The position numbers were made by a program, and so were the translations under genes. DNA of 64,000 nucleotides from Actinophytocola oryzae (GTDB lineage Bacteria > Actinomycetota > Actinomycetes > Mycobacteriales > Pseudonocardiaceae). Below the pieces are notes generated by a model, which ran no database searches, was not told where the DNA came from, and saw only the letters and a list, made by a program, of their open reading frames with translations. The first letter of the stretch is position 1. Each line of letters begins with the position of its first letter. This document shows, piece after piece, positions 35,054 to 43,390 of the stretch. The stretch covers positions 21,799 to 85,798 of the forward strand of contig NZ_SOCP01000030.1 of assembly GCF_004364325.1 (NCBI RefSeq), read 5' to 3'.

Positions 35054-35884
35054 ATGAACTACGCGAAGCCGCATCTGACATACCAGCAACAGGTGGCGCT
35101 GCTCGCGCAGCGAGGCATGGTGATTGACGATGCAGCAGCAGCCTCGGAACTACTCTCCACCATCGGCTACTACCGACTGAGCGGGTACTGGTATCCGTAT
35201 CGGGCGCCGAAGCCGCTCGATGAGCCGGGACGCAGCGACAACTTTTTGCCGGGCACCGCTCTTGGGAACGTACTCGCGCTTTACGACATGGACCGACGTT
35301 TGAAGTTGACGGTCCTTGGCCTCATCGAACAGATCGAGGTGGCCGTTCGAGTCCGTGTCGGGTACGTCTTGGGTGAGCGTGACACGTACGCACACCTTGA
35401 TCCAACGCATCTCGATGGAAGATTTTCAAGGCCAACACAGCACGGTGGACAAAGTCGATACGAGAAGTGGAGACGCCGCATCCAAGAGGCGCAAGAACGC
35501 TCCACTGAGGACTTCATAAGACATTTTAGAGCATTCTATAACGACCGCCTACCAATATGGGTTGTCACTGAGATAATGGATTTCGGCCTACTATCGAACC
35601 TATATGCTGGAGCGAAGCGACCTGACCGTGACCGCATCGCCGATGAGCTGGGCGTTGTCGATGCACGCGGACGCGGCAACGGCGTTGCCCTAGAGAACTG
35701 GTTGCGGGTGCTGAACTACCTACGAAACATATGCGCCCATCACTCACGACTTTGGAATCGAAACATGACAGTTCAGGTCGCCACTAGTCATCTAGCAGCG
35801 ATCCCCCACTTCAGCACCTCCACACCACAGAAGGCTCGGCCGATCGGGTATACGCTCCACTGTGCATTTTGGGATTCCTTGTAA
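35054..35884 (+). CDS. Abi_2 family (AbiD/AbiF-like) abortive-infection protein, 3' frameshifted
   Basis: The 276-aa frame has the family's opening AKPHLTYQQQVALLAQRGM, then TIGYYRLSGYWYPYR, YDMDRRLKLTVLGLIEQIEVAVR and LRNICAHHSRLWNR. The R-N-x-C-A-H-H segment is the HEPN-type R-x4-6-H ribonuclease motif. After about residue 262 the frame diverges into HCAFWDSL and stops. The expected family ending continues in another frame (35848-36018), so the original protein was about 320 aa. Such proteins block phage growth by RNA cleavage. GC is low for this genome. A real mutation and a sequencing error are both possible. Confidence 0.8.
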   Translation: MNYAKPHLTYQQQVALLAQRGMVIDDAAAASELLSTIGYYRLSGYWYPYRAPKPLDEPGRSDNFLPGTALGNVLALYDMDRRLKLTVLGLIEQIEVAVRVRVGYVLGERDTYAHLDPTHLDGRFSRPTQHGGQSRYEKWRRRIQEAQERSTEDFIRHFRAFYNDRLPIWVVTEIMDFGLLSNLYAGAKRPDRDRIADELGVVDARGRGNGVALENWLRVLNYLRNICAHHSRLWNRNMTVQVATSHLAAIPHFSTSTPQKARPIGYTLHCAFWDSL

Positions 35885-36018
35885 AGTCAGTCACGCTAGA
35901 TCCCCAGTGGTCAACAACGATCCGAGAAGTACTGTCGACAGGACTTGCAGCGGCAAAGCGGGACTTCGGCGAGATGGGCTTCCCCTCTGACTGGCAAGCC
36001 CAGGGCATCTGGCAATAG
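35848..36018 (+). pseudogene. Out-of-frame C-terminal part of the Abi_2-type gene
   Basis: This frame reads VYAPLCILGFLVKSVTLDPQ and ends MGFPSDWQAQGIWQ before the stop at 36016-36018. It is the normal end of Abi_2-family proteins (hydrophobic helix, then M-G-F-P-x-x-W). It overlaps the end of the upstream frame in a different phase. A single-base indel around 35835-35850 would join them. Confidence 0.65.
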
Positions 36019-36143
36019 CGCTCAGTGCTTCTCGAAGAAACGTGACGGCACCTGCCGGACTGACTTGGCAACCCTTCTCCGAAGGAGAGGACGGCGACTT
36101 CTTGTCACCCGTCTACCTGGCGTTCAATATTCCTCCGTTCTGA

Positions 36144-36437
36144 CTACTCGAAGAGTGGTGAGTACAAACCCATGCTGGTGATGACGAGGTCGACGCCGGC
36201 TGCAGCGAGACGGTCTTTTTTTTGCCCGTTTTGTTGGCGTATCCAACTGCGGTCGCTTGGGACGCTTGGACGTCGGCGACGCAATAGCCTATGAGTGTGC
36301 AGCGAGATGCGGGGGCGGCGAGTGCGTCTGCTGCCTCGGTAACCAGGAACGGGCTCGGCTTAAGCAGTACCACGTCCGCGCTGGTGCGTGCCGACACCAG
36401 GTCGACTTCGGCGCGAAGGTCGTGGATCTCCAGGTAA
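36144..36437 (-). pseudogene. Remnant of a HAD-superfamily phosphatase gene
   Basis: Minus-strand reading gives LLKPSPFLVTEAADALA, CTLIGYCVADVQASQATAVG and GYANKTGK. After a one-base deletion in an A-run (8 instead of 9, about 36216-36223) it continues RLAAAGVDLVITSMGLYSPL and a stop at 36144-36146. This is the C-terminal half of a HAD hydrolase of the kind often found near actinobacterial integrative elements. The metal-binding G-D has become G-Y, and the N-terminal half is missing at the junction with the recombinase remnant. Confidence 0.65.
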
Positions 36438-37160
36438 CTGTCGACGGCGGCGGCACTGTGCCTTCGGCAGGGCGAGATCCTGGGGCTGTCACCGGACGAC
36501 GTCGACGAAGACGCGATGTGGGTGCACGTTCGGCGGCAGCTCCGGACCGTGGACCGCACGCTGGCGTTCGCTCTCCCAAAGGCTCTCCCCAAGGGCAACA
36601 AGACCCGGACCGTACCGCTCTCGCCGGGTGTGCTCGCCGAGATCAAGGATCACCTGACCAGCCATCCGCCCACGACGGTCACGCTGCCGTGGCGCAAGTC
36701 GACCGGAGACCCGGTGACCGTCCGCCTACTCGCGACCGGGGAGGACGGCCGGCGCTACACCGGGGATCTGTTCACTAAGACGGTCTGAGAAGGCGCGTTC
36801 CGCGCGGCCAAGCTCACCCGCGCGAAGCAGGTCGACGGCATGCACGCGCTTCGCCACTTCTACGCCTCGACCCTGCTCGCACAGGGCGTGTCGATCAAGG
36901 AACTGGCCACCTACCTCGGGCACGCGGACCCCGGCTTCACGCTGCGCGTGTACACGCACTTAGTGCCATCAAGCCACCAGCGCAGAAGGTTGGCAGTGGA
37001 CACCGTGTTTGGCAACTACCGAAACGACGAAGTCGGCGATCTACCGAGCGACCATTTGAGCGCCGATACACAAGGTGCACCTCCTAATGTTCCAACCTGG
37101 GACGCTGCTAACGTCAATACCCATGAGCATCGACCTTGGGACCGTTCCAGCTTGGATTAG
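36438..37160 (+). pseudogene. Tyrosine recombinase (phage-type integrase) remnant with internal stop
   Basis: One frame carries CLRQGEILGLSPDDVDEDA (first catalytic Arg box), RTVPLSPGVLAEIKDHL and, after an in-frame TGA at 36786-36788, MHALRHFYASTLLAQGVSIK, ELATYLGHADPGFT and RVYTHL. The last three hold the H-x-L-R-H box, the second His and the nucleophile Tyr. The N-terminal DNA-binding half is gone; a stop lies at 36435. Conserved residues on both sides of the TGA show recent decay. The family similarity probably ends near 37017; the frame runs on to 37160. Confidence 0.85.
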
Positions 37161-37773
37161 CTCTCTTGCCCTCCCTCTCGCACTAATCATATTCATCCGC
37201 GATCGCGGAAACACCGAACGGTCACAAGTGGATCTGATTGGCGCTTGGACTTCTCCAAGATATGAATTCCGCGCACCCGACGATCCGTCAGAAGACTTTA
37301 TGATCGAAGTTGATGTGTCTGTTAGAAACTCATCCCAGCTCCCAGTAGAGCTGGTGCAACTAGGCTGCAAAGTAGCGACAGCGTGGCTAGTACCAGATTG
37401 GCAGCAAATCCCCACTGGCCAAGGTCCGAATATTTGGGGTCCGACACCAGGAACGACCACGAGTAAGTTCTTTGTCGAAAAAATTACTTTACCGCCTGGT
37501 GACACTCGCGACATCAGCGCAAAGATTGACGTCCGAAATCATGCCCCCAAAGATGCGAAACAACTAACATTTCCGCACGGCATACATGCGTCGATTGAAT
37601 GGATACTGGTTCACGACAATGCGGGCAGACGATGGGAACTGCTCCCCAGCAAAGGACGTCGAGCAAAACGCATTCGTTGGTACAGTCGCCGCAAGGAATA
37701 TCAAGATCCAGCTTTTCGAGGCGTCCCGCCACGCTGGCTTCCATTCGGCGCAAGGATACTTCGCCAAGGCTGA
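37123..37773 (+). CDS. Hypothetical membrane-anchored protein of the island
   Basis: A 216-aa protein from ATG 37123 starts with one hydrophobic helix (VPAWISSLALPLALIIFIRD). A soluble domain rich in beta strands follows (VDVSVRNSSQLPVELVQLG, ITLPPGDTRDISAKIDVRN), recalling an immunoglobulin-like fold, and a very basic end (SKGRRAKRIRWYSRRKE). GC is lower than in the backbone. Small proteins with this layout (short TM plus beta domain) are common cargo in actinobacterial mobile regions; function unknown. An earlier GTG at 37075 is in frame but would overlap the recombinase remnant. Confidence 0.6.
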   Translation: MSIDLGTVPAWISSLALPLALIIFIRDRGNTERSQVDLIGAWTSPRYEFRAPDDPSEDFMIEVDVSVRNSSQLPVELVQLGCKVATAWLVPDWQQIPTGQGPNIWGPTPGTTTSKFFVEKITLPPGDTRDISAKIDVRNHAPKDAKQLTFPHGIHASIEWILVHDNAGRRWELLPSKGRRAKRIRWYSRRKEYQDPAFRGVPPRWLPFGARILRQG

Positions 37774-37880
37774 CCTAGTGGACCCTCTACCGGTAGATCG
37801 TCTCTCGTTCACAAGTACGGCTACAGGACTGACGTGGCCGTCTTCATGCCGTGGAGGCCTGGCGACAGCGACGGCCTGGA

Positions 37881-37913
37881 GGCGGCCTGATCATGAAAAG
37901 ACCGCAGGCCGCC
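37881..37913. terminator. Hairpin between convergent genes at the fadE25 end
   Basis: A perfect 9-bp stem (GGCGGCCTG 37881-37889 with CAGGCCGCC 37905-37913) and a 15-nt loop lie 20 bp past the fadE25 stop. It is also about 110 bp after the stop of the plus-strand island gene. It could serve both directions. Confidence 0.6.
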
Positions 37914-37933
37914 ATCCGTCCAAGATCATTGAT

Positions 37934-39079
37934 CTAGCCCCTGAGCAGGGCGCGAGCCATGACCATGCGTTGGATCTGGTTGGTGCCCTCGTAGATCTGG
38001 GTGATCTTGGCGTCGCGCATCATGCGTTCTACTGGGAAGTCCTTTGTGTAGCCCGCGCCGCCGAACAGTTGGACTGCGTCCGTGGTTACTTCCATGGCCG
38101 TGTCCGATGCGAAGGTCTTCGCCGCGGAGGCCATGAAGCCTGCTCGCTTGTCGCCGCGTTCTGTTGCTGCTGCTGAGGCGTAGACCAGGTGGCGGGCGGC
38201 TTCGATCTTCATGCCCATATCTGCCAGCATGAACTGGACGCCCTGGAAGTCGGCGATGCTCTTGCCGAACTGTTTGCGGTCCTTCACGTAGTCGATCGAC
38301 CCGTCCAGTGCGCCCTGCGCTATGCCCAGGGCCTGCGCACCGATCGTCGGCCTCGTGTGGTCCAGTGTGCGTAGCGCTGTTTTCAGGCCCGTGCCCGGCT
38401 CGCCGATGATTCTGTCCGCTGGGATCTCACAGTTCTCGAAGTAGATCTCGCGGGTTGGGCTGCCCTTGATGCCCAGCTTGCGTTCCTTCGGGCCTACGGA
38501 GAAGCCCTTGTCGTCCTTGTGCACCACGAACGCCGAAATGCCATTCGCCTTCTTCTCCGCGGTCGGGTCCGTCACCGCCATTACCGTGTACCACGTCGAC
38601 TCGCCCGCGTTCGTGATCCAGCACTTCGTGCCGTTCAGGATCCACGTGTCGCCGTCCCGCACTGCCCTGCAGCGCATCGACGCCGTGTCCGAGCCTGCTT
38701 CTCGCTCCGACAGCGCGTACGAGGCCGAGGCTTCTCCGGACGCCAGTGTGGGCAGGACCAGTTTCTTCAGGTCGTTCGACGCCGACAGGATGATCGGCTG
38801 CGTGCCCAGTTTGTTGACCGCCGGGATCAGGGACGCCGACGCGTCCACGCGGGCCACCTCTTCGATGACTATGCACGCCGCCACCGCGTCCGCGCCCTGG
38901 CCGTCGTACTCCTCCGGGATGTGGACGGCGTTGAAGCCGGCCTTCGCCAGGGCGTCGCGGGCCTCCGCGGGGTAGCGCTCCTGCTCGTCGACCTCTGCGG
39001 CGTACGGTGCGATCTCCTTCTCCGCGAGTGCTCGCACGGCCTCTCGTAGCGCCTCGTGCTCCTCGCTCAGCTCGTACAC
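37934..39079 (-). CDS. fadE25: Acyl-CoA dehydrogenase (FadE25 type)
   Basis: The 381-aa flavoprotein starts MYELSEEHEALREAVRALAE. It has YALSEREAGSDTASM and WITNAG (FAD and substrate loops), RKQFGKSIADFQGVQF, and the end motif ITQIYEGTNQIQRMVMAR, whose Glu is the catalytic base of short-chain acyl-CoA dehydrogenases. It oxidises acyl-CoA at the alpha-beta position, passing electrons to ETF. GTG 39079 is preferred over 39088 because AGGAGG then sits about 8 bp upstream. Same strand and place as Rv3274c, upstream genes purE and purK. Its 3' end is duplicated in decayed form at 34060-34111. Confidence 0.93.
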   Translation of the reverse strand: MYELSEEHEALREAVRALAEKEIAPYAAEVDEQERYPAEARDALAKAGFNAVHIPEEYDGQGADAVAACIVIEEVARVDASASLIPAVNKLGTQPIILSASNDLKKLVLPTLASGEASASYALSEREAGSDTASMRCRAVRDGDTWILNGTKCWITNAGESTWYTVMAVTDPTAEKKANGISAFVVHKDDKGFSVGPKERKLGIKGSPTREIYFENCEIPADRIIGEPGTGLKTALRTLDHTRPTIGAQALGIAQGALDGSIDYVKDRKQFGKSIADFQGVQFMLADMGMKIEAARHLVYASAAATERGDKRAGFMASAAKTFASDTAMEVTTDAVQLFGGAGYTKDFPVERMMRDAKITQIYEGTNQIQRMVMARALLRG

Positions 39080-39117
39080 CGCACGCACCTCCTGAACTGC
39101 CGGTCGACAACTCGATG

Positions 39118-39636
39118 TTAGCGCTCGTTAGCGTTTTCGGGAGTGTTGAGTCCGGCACGCAGGCGGGCGTCCTTCTCCAGCACCAGCTGTTCCAGATCCG
39201 CCGCGAAGGCGGACAGGCGGTCGCGGAGCTTCTCGTCCGCCATCGCCAGCATTCGGACGGCCAGCAGGCCCGCGTTGCGCGCGCCGCCCACCGACACCGT
39301 CGCCACCGGGATGCCTGCCGGCATCTGGACGATCGACAGCAGCGAGTCCATGCCGTCCAGGTACTTGAGCGGCACCGGCACGCCGATCACCGGCAGGGTT
39401 GTGGCGGACGCCACCATGCCGGGCAGGTGTGCGGCTCCGCCGGCACCCGCGATGATCACGCGCAGGCCCCGGTCGGCCGCCGTGCCCGCGTACTCGAGCA
39501 TCCGTCGCGGGGTGCGGTGCGCGGAGACCACGCTCACCTCGTGGGGCACGTCGAACTCGGCGAGTGCCTCGGCCGCGGCCTTCATGACCGGCCAGTCCGA
39601 GTCGCTCCCCATGATCACGCCGACTGTCGGCGTCAT
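39118..39636 (-). CDS. purE: N5-carboxyaminoimidazole ribonucleotide mutase (PurE)
   Basis: The 172-aa protein begins with VGVIMGSDSDWPVM and continues VVSAHRTPRRM, VIIAGAGGAAHLPGM and LLSIVQMPAGIPVATVSVG, the class I PurE pattern including the S-D-W and A-H-R-T active-site residues. It converts N5-CAIR to CAIR in purine synthesis. The gene follows purK by 3 bp and precedes fadE25 by 38 bp, the same order as Rv3276c-Rv3275c-Rv3274c. Confidence 0.96.
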   Translation of the reverse strand: MTPTVGVIMGSDSDWPVMKAAAEALAEFDVPHEVSVVSAHRTPRRMLEYAGTAADRGLRVIIAGAGGAAHLPGMVASATTLPVIGVPVPLKYLDGMDSLLSIVQMPAGIPVATVSVGGARNAGLLAVRMLAMADEKLRDRLSAFAADLEQLVLEKDARLRAGLNTPENANER

Positions 39637-39639
39637 ATG

Positions 39640-40842
39640 TCAGCTCCCACCGTGGATGTCGTATCCGTCACGCCACTCGGCGTGCGACAGCCAGTGCGCG
39701 GCCAGCTTGGCCCGTTCGCGTACGTCGGCCATCGTCGGGCCGAGCATCGTCACGTGGCCGATCTTGCGGCCTGGGCGCTCCTGCTTGCCGTAGTAGTGCA
39801 CATGCGCGTCACGGAACCTGGCCAGCAGGTGGTGCAGGCGCTCGTCCGGGCTCATCGACGGCGGCTCGGAGGCGCCGAGCACGTTGGCCATCACCACCGC
39901 CGGGGCCACCACGTCCGTCGCACCCAGCGGGTAGTCGAGGACCGCGCGCAGGTGCTGCTCGAACTGGGACGTGCGGGCACCCTCGATGGTCCAGTGGCCC
40001 GAGTTGTGCGGGCGCATCGCCAGCTCGTTGATCACCAGGCCGTGCTCGGTGTCGAACAGCTCGACCGCCAGCACGCCGACCACGTCCAGCTCCGACGCGA
40101 TCCGCAGCGCCAGCTCGTGGGCGACCTCGGCGTCCTCCGGTGTCATGTCCGGCGCGGGTGCCAGTACCTCCACGCAGATGCCGTTGGACTGGACGGTCTC
40201 CACCACCGGCCACACGCCGCCCTGCCCGAACGGGGACCTGGCCACGAGTGCGGCCAGCTCCCTGCGCATGGCGACGCGTTCCTCCACGAGCAGGGGCGTG
40301 CCCCACTCGAGCAGGCGCGGCACGAGCTCGCCCGCGCTGTCCGCCCCGTTGAGCATCCAGACACCACGGCCGTCGTAGCCGCCGCGCGCCGCCTTCAGCA
40401 CGCACGGCCAGCCGTGTTCCTCCGCGAACACGACCACGTCGTCGACGCTCTCGACCTGCGCGAAGGGCGGGATCGGCAGGCCGAGCTCCGCGAGCTTGCG
40501 ACGCATGACCAGCTTGTCCTGGGCGTGCAGGAGCGCGTCGGGACCGGGACGCACGTTGACGCCCTGGTCGACGAGCTTCCGCAGGTGTTCGCCCGGTACG
40601 TGCTCGTGGTCGAACGTGAGCACGTCACAGCCCTTGGCGAACGCCGCGAGCGCGTCGAGGTCGGTGTGCGAGCCGAGCGTGATGTTCGGCGACACGAGCG
40701 CGGCCGGGTCGTCTGGCGACACGGCGAGCACGTGCAGGGACTGGCCGAGCGCGATCGCGGCCTGGTGGGTCATGCGGGCGAGCTGCCCGCCGCCAACCAT
40801 GCCGACCGTCGGCAAGCCGGTACGAGTGTCCACGCAGGTCAA
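39640..40842 (-). CDS. purK: N5-carboxyaminoimidazole ribonucleotide synthase (PurK)
   Basis: The 400-aa ATP-grasp protein has VGMVGGGQLARM at the N-terminus, TFDHEHVPGEHL, VLKAARGGYDGRGVW and ELAMRPHNSGHWTIEG, all typical PurK segments. It uses ATP and bicarbonate to carboxylate AIR. The TTG at 40842 or the GTG at 40833 may be the start; the core begins soon after either. The GT87 gene upstream ends 1 bp before, so transcription is probably shared. Confidence 0.95.
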   Translation of the reverse strand: MTCVDTRTGLPTVGMVGGGQLARMTHQAAIALGQSLHVLAVSPDDPAALVSPNITLGSHTDLDALAAFAKGCDVLTFDHEHVPGEHLRKLVDQGVNVRPGPDALLHAQDKLVMRRKLAELGLPIPPFAQVESVDDVVVFAEEHGWPCVLKAARGGYDGRGVWMLNGADSAGELVPRLLEWGTPLLVEERVAMRRELAALVARSPFGQGGVWPVVETVQSNGICVEVLAPAPDMTPEDAEVAHELALRIASELDVVGVLAVELFDTEHGLVINELAMRPHNSGHWTIEGARTSQFEQHLRAVLDYPLGATDVVAPAVVMANVLGASEPPSMSPDERLHHLLARFRDAHVHYYGKQERPGRKIGHVTMLGPTMADVRERAKLAAHWLSHAEWRDGYDIHGGS

Positions 40843-40843
40843 C

Positions 40844-42142
40844 TTACCGACGACGCATCCTGGTCAGTACCAGGACGCCCGCGACGAGCGGGACCAGCAG
40901 GTACGCGCTGCCGAGCAGCACCTCCGGCGGCGTCCACTCCAGCTCGGGCTTCTCGCCAGCCAGCCGGTTGGGGTCGGAGGTCCGCATGATGAGCAGCACA
41001 CAGCTGGCGAAGACCAGCACGACCGCGCCGATCCCCGACAGGTCGCGAACTCGCGCCCAGCCCTCGGGTAATCGGTCTGGCAGGCGCGACAGCAGCAGGA
41101 CGACCAACGGCACGACCCAGACGTAGTGGTGCGACCAGCTGACCGGGCTGAGCAGGACCCCGAAGAACGCCGTGACCAGCAGCGCGGTGAGCGGCTGCCC
41201 GGCCAGGTGGTACCGGCGCACGAGGAACACGGCGGGCACGGCGAGCAGCAGCCCCACGGCGATCGCCGCGCCGAGCGCCCACGGCGCGAGGTCGGTGAGG
41301 CGCAGCATGAGGCCGTTGAGCGACTGGTTGCCCGCCCAGAAGGTGGGCCCGGTGCGCTCGGGGTTGGTGACCGCGACGCTCCAGAACTGCCGGAAGTCGT
41401 GCGGGATGATCACGAAGATCAGCGCCTGCAGGACCGCGAACGTCACCACGGCCCGGACGGCGTCCGCCCTGCGCCCGACGAGCCACAGGTGCGGCACGAA
41501 GATCAGCGGCGTGAGCTTGACCGCCGCGGCGACCCCGACGAGCACGCCGCCGAGGTACCTGGACCGGCCGAGGACGAGGACGTCGACGACCACGAGCGCC
41601 ATCAGGATGAGGTTGATCTGCCCGAGGAACAGCGTCCGCCAGACCGGCTCCAGCCCGAGCGCGAGCACCGTGACGATCACGGTGGTACGCGCGGGTGTCA
41701 TCCACGTCGGGCGGGTGGGCAGGCTCTGGATGGCGGTCCGCACGACGAGGGCGAGTGCGAGGACGGAGAGCGCGCCGAGAACGCCCCAGGAGATCTGGGT
41801 GGCGAACAGGGCGAGCGGGACGAAGAGAAGGGCGCCGGTCGGCGGGTAGGTGAAGGGCAGGCGGGCCCACGGGGGCTCTGAGCTGAGGAAGTCGCTGTCG
41901 TAGAGGGGCTCGCCGGTGAGCAGGGCGATGGCCCCGGACCGGTAGACCGCGCTGTCGACGCCCAGCCGCCAGTCGATGACCCAGCACACGATCCCGCCCA
42001 CCAGGACGGCCACCGGCACGGCCAGGAGCGCCGCCACTATTGCTGGGCGCGCGAACAGCCGCCGCAGCGACTCACGGAGCCAGGGCTGGGCGGGAGGGAC
42101 GACAGGGGCGACCACACGCACGCGAAGAGCAAACCACGCCAC
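40844..42142 (-). CDS. Polytopic glycosyltransferase family 87 (DUF2029) protein
   Basis: The 432-aa protein has about ten membrane helices. Motifs fit polyprenyl-phosphate-sugar-dependent GT-C enzymes: an early loop with DSAVYRSGA and YDSDF, TYPPTGALLFVPLAL, and GVAAAVKLTPLIFVPHLWL, the K-x-x-P segment of the GT87 family. Such proteins add mannose or arabinose to envelope glycolipids outside the membrane. It comes first in the minus-strand run leading to purK-purE-fadE25. The start at 42142 gives a 35-residue cytoplasmic tail; the true start may be slightly later. Confidence 0.85.
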   Translation of the reverse strand: MAWFALRVRVVAPVVPPAQPWLRESLRRLFARPAIVAALLAVPVAVLVGGIVCWVIDWRLGVDSAVYRSGAIALLTGEPLYDSDFLSSEPPWARLPFTYPPTGALLFVPLALFATQISWGVLGALSVLALALVVRTAIQSLPTRPTWMTPARTTVIVTVLALGLEPVWRTLFLGQINLILMALVVVDVLVLGRSRYLGGVLVGVAAAVKLTPLIFVPHLWLVGRRADAVRAVVTFAVLQALIFVIIPHDFRQFWSVAVTNPERTGPTFWAGNQSLNGLMLRLTDLAPWALGAAIAVGLLLAVPAVFLVRRYHLAGQPLTALLVTAFFGVLLSPVSWSHHYVWVVPLVVLLLSRLPDRLPEGWARVRDLSGIGAVVLVFASCVLLIMRTSDPNRLAGEKPELEWTPPEVLLGSAYLLVPLVAGVLVLTRMRRR

Positions 42143-42200
42143 ACCGACAGTCCCGGAACCGGTGCGGAGCGCGTCCGGGACAGCGGGTGAGAGGTATTCC

Positions 42201-42247
42201 GAGTCGCGGTTTCGTGCATCCCTCGCGAGCGCACGAAACCGCGACTC
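42201..42247. terminator. Perfect 17-bp inverted repeat (hairpin)
   Basis: GAGTCGCGGTTTCGTGC (42201-42217) is exactly repeated in reverse complement at 42231-42247, with a 13-nt loop. It lies downstream of the GGDEF-like gene (stop 42327, minus strand) and upstream of the GT87 gene, so it most likely ends transcription of the former. There is no U-run. Confidence 0.55.
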
Positions 42248-42326
42248 GTCCTGGCCTGCTGCGGGTGACCCGCGCTGTGTGCGGGATGTTCACGCGGGTC
42301 CGGGAGTTGCACCAGGACAGGGGTCT

Positions 42327-43157
42327 TCAGGCCCTGCCGATCGACTGCAGCAGGTCGCGGGCCTCCTCCTGCGTCGCGGGAAGGCGTTCCAGGCGGAGGA
42401 CAGGGCGGCCGGTCGGCGCCAGCTGGGGGTCGACCTTCAGACGTTCGGTGATCAGCCAGCCAGCGCTCAGCGCGCGGTCGCCGAAGTCCTGGCCGCGTTC
42501 CGACAGCACCGCCGCCACGGAGGGGCCCAGCAGGGCGATGCTCTCGCCGCCGTCGAAGACCTCGCGGAGGGCGTCCGCCACCAGGACCATCGCCATCAGC
42601 CTCGGCCAGCCGCTGACCGAGGACAGGTCGAGGGTCACCACGAGCAGCGCGTGGGTCTGTGTCGCCGACATGTTCATCCGGGCCGCCTGCCGGTACACCT
42701 CGCCGACGCGGGTGCGCAGGTAGGCCTGCGTGGTCATGTTGGTCAGGTTGTCCGTGGCCTCGGCGCTGCGCAGGTCGCCGCAGGACGCGTCGGCCCAGGC
42801 CAGGGCCGCCGCACGCACGAGCCGCGTCGGCGGTGCGTCCGGGTCCGTCGCGATCAGGCCGTCGTGGACGTCCGTGGTGAGGACGGCGTGCAGTGCGGCC
42901 AGGTCCGTCAGCGTCTCGTCGAGGCCCGCTCCCGCCTGGGCACGGGCCCGGCCGAGTCCCGCCAGCTCACCGGTCATGTCGCCGCGGCGGATCGCGGACA
43001 TGCACACCGCGTCGACCTCGGGCACGCCCCAGTCGCTGGGGAAGCGCCAACCGGCCGCGATGCTCGCCGTGCGCCACCGGGACCGGAGCACACGAAGCTC
43101 GTGACCGGCACCGCCCGCGTCGCCACGGGGGCGCGGATCAGCTTCACGCACCGTCAC
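42327..43157 (-). CDS. Degenerate GGDEF-like domain protein
   Basis: The 276-aa protein has a helical N-terminal half (about 1-120). A region resembling a diguanylate cyclase fold follows: DNLTNMTTQAYLRTRVGEVYRQ at the place of D-x-L-T-x-L-x-N-R, then ALLVVTLDLSSVSG, and DGGESIALL where GGDEF is expected. The signature is GGESI and the metal and substrate residues are not kept, so cyclase activity is unlikely; it may bind a nucleotide or protein. GTG 43157 has GGAGGG 10 bp upstream. It is divergent from the ECF sigma gene, sharing a 233-bp control region. Confidence 0.6.
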   Translation of the reverse strand: MTVREADPRPRGDAGGAGHELRVLRSRWRTASIAAGWRFPSDWGVPEVDAVCMSAIRRGDMTGELAGLGRARAQAGAGLDETLTDLAALHAVLTTDVHDGLIATDPDAPPTRLVRAAALAWADASCGDLRSAEATDNLTNMTTQAYLRTRVGEVYRQAARMNMSATQTHALLVVTLDLSSVSGWPRLMAMVLVADALREVFDGGESIALLGPSVAAVLSERGQDFGDRALSAGWLITERLKVDPQLAPTGRPVLRLERLPATQEEARDLLQSIGRA

Positions 43158-43390
43158 TGTCGTCTGTCCCTCCGGCGATTGCGTTCGAATGTGAAACGCG
43201 CGCCGGATGTAACCGTGACGCCATTCGAGCGAATTCTCTCTTCTCGGCGTGCCCCGTCGGGGCATTCCGGTGAGCGGATGGTGCCTGTGTCGCGACGATC
43301 CGTCACACTGGGCGCGGGAGTACGTCTGAAGGGGGCCGGCAGCGAATGCCGAGGTCTCCGGGGGCAGATGCGCGAGTGCGAGGGAGGATC

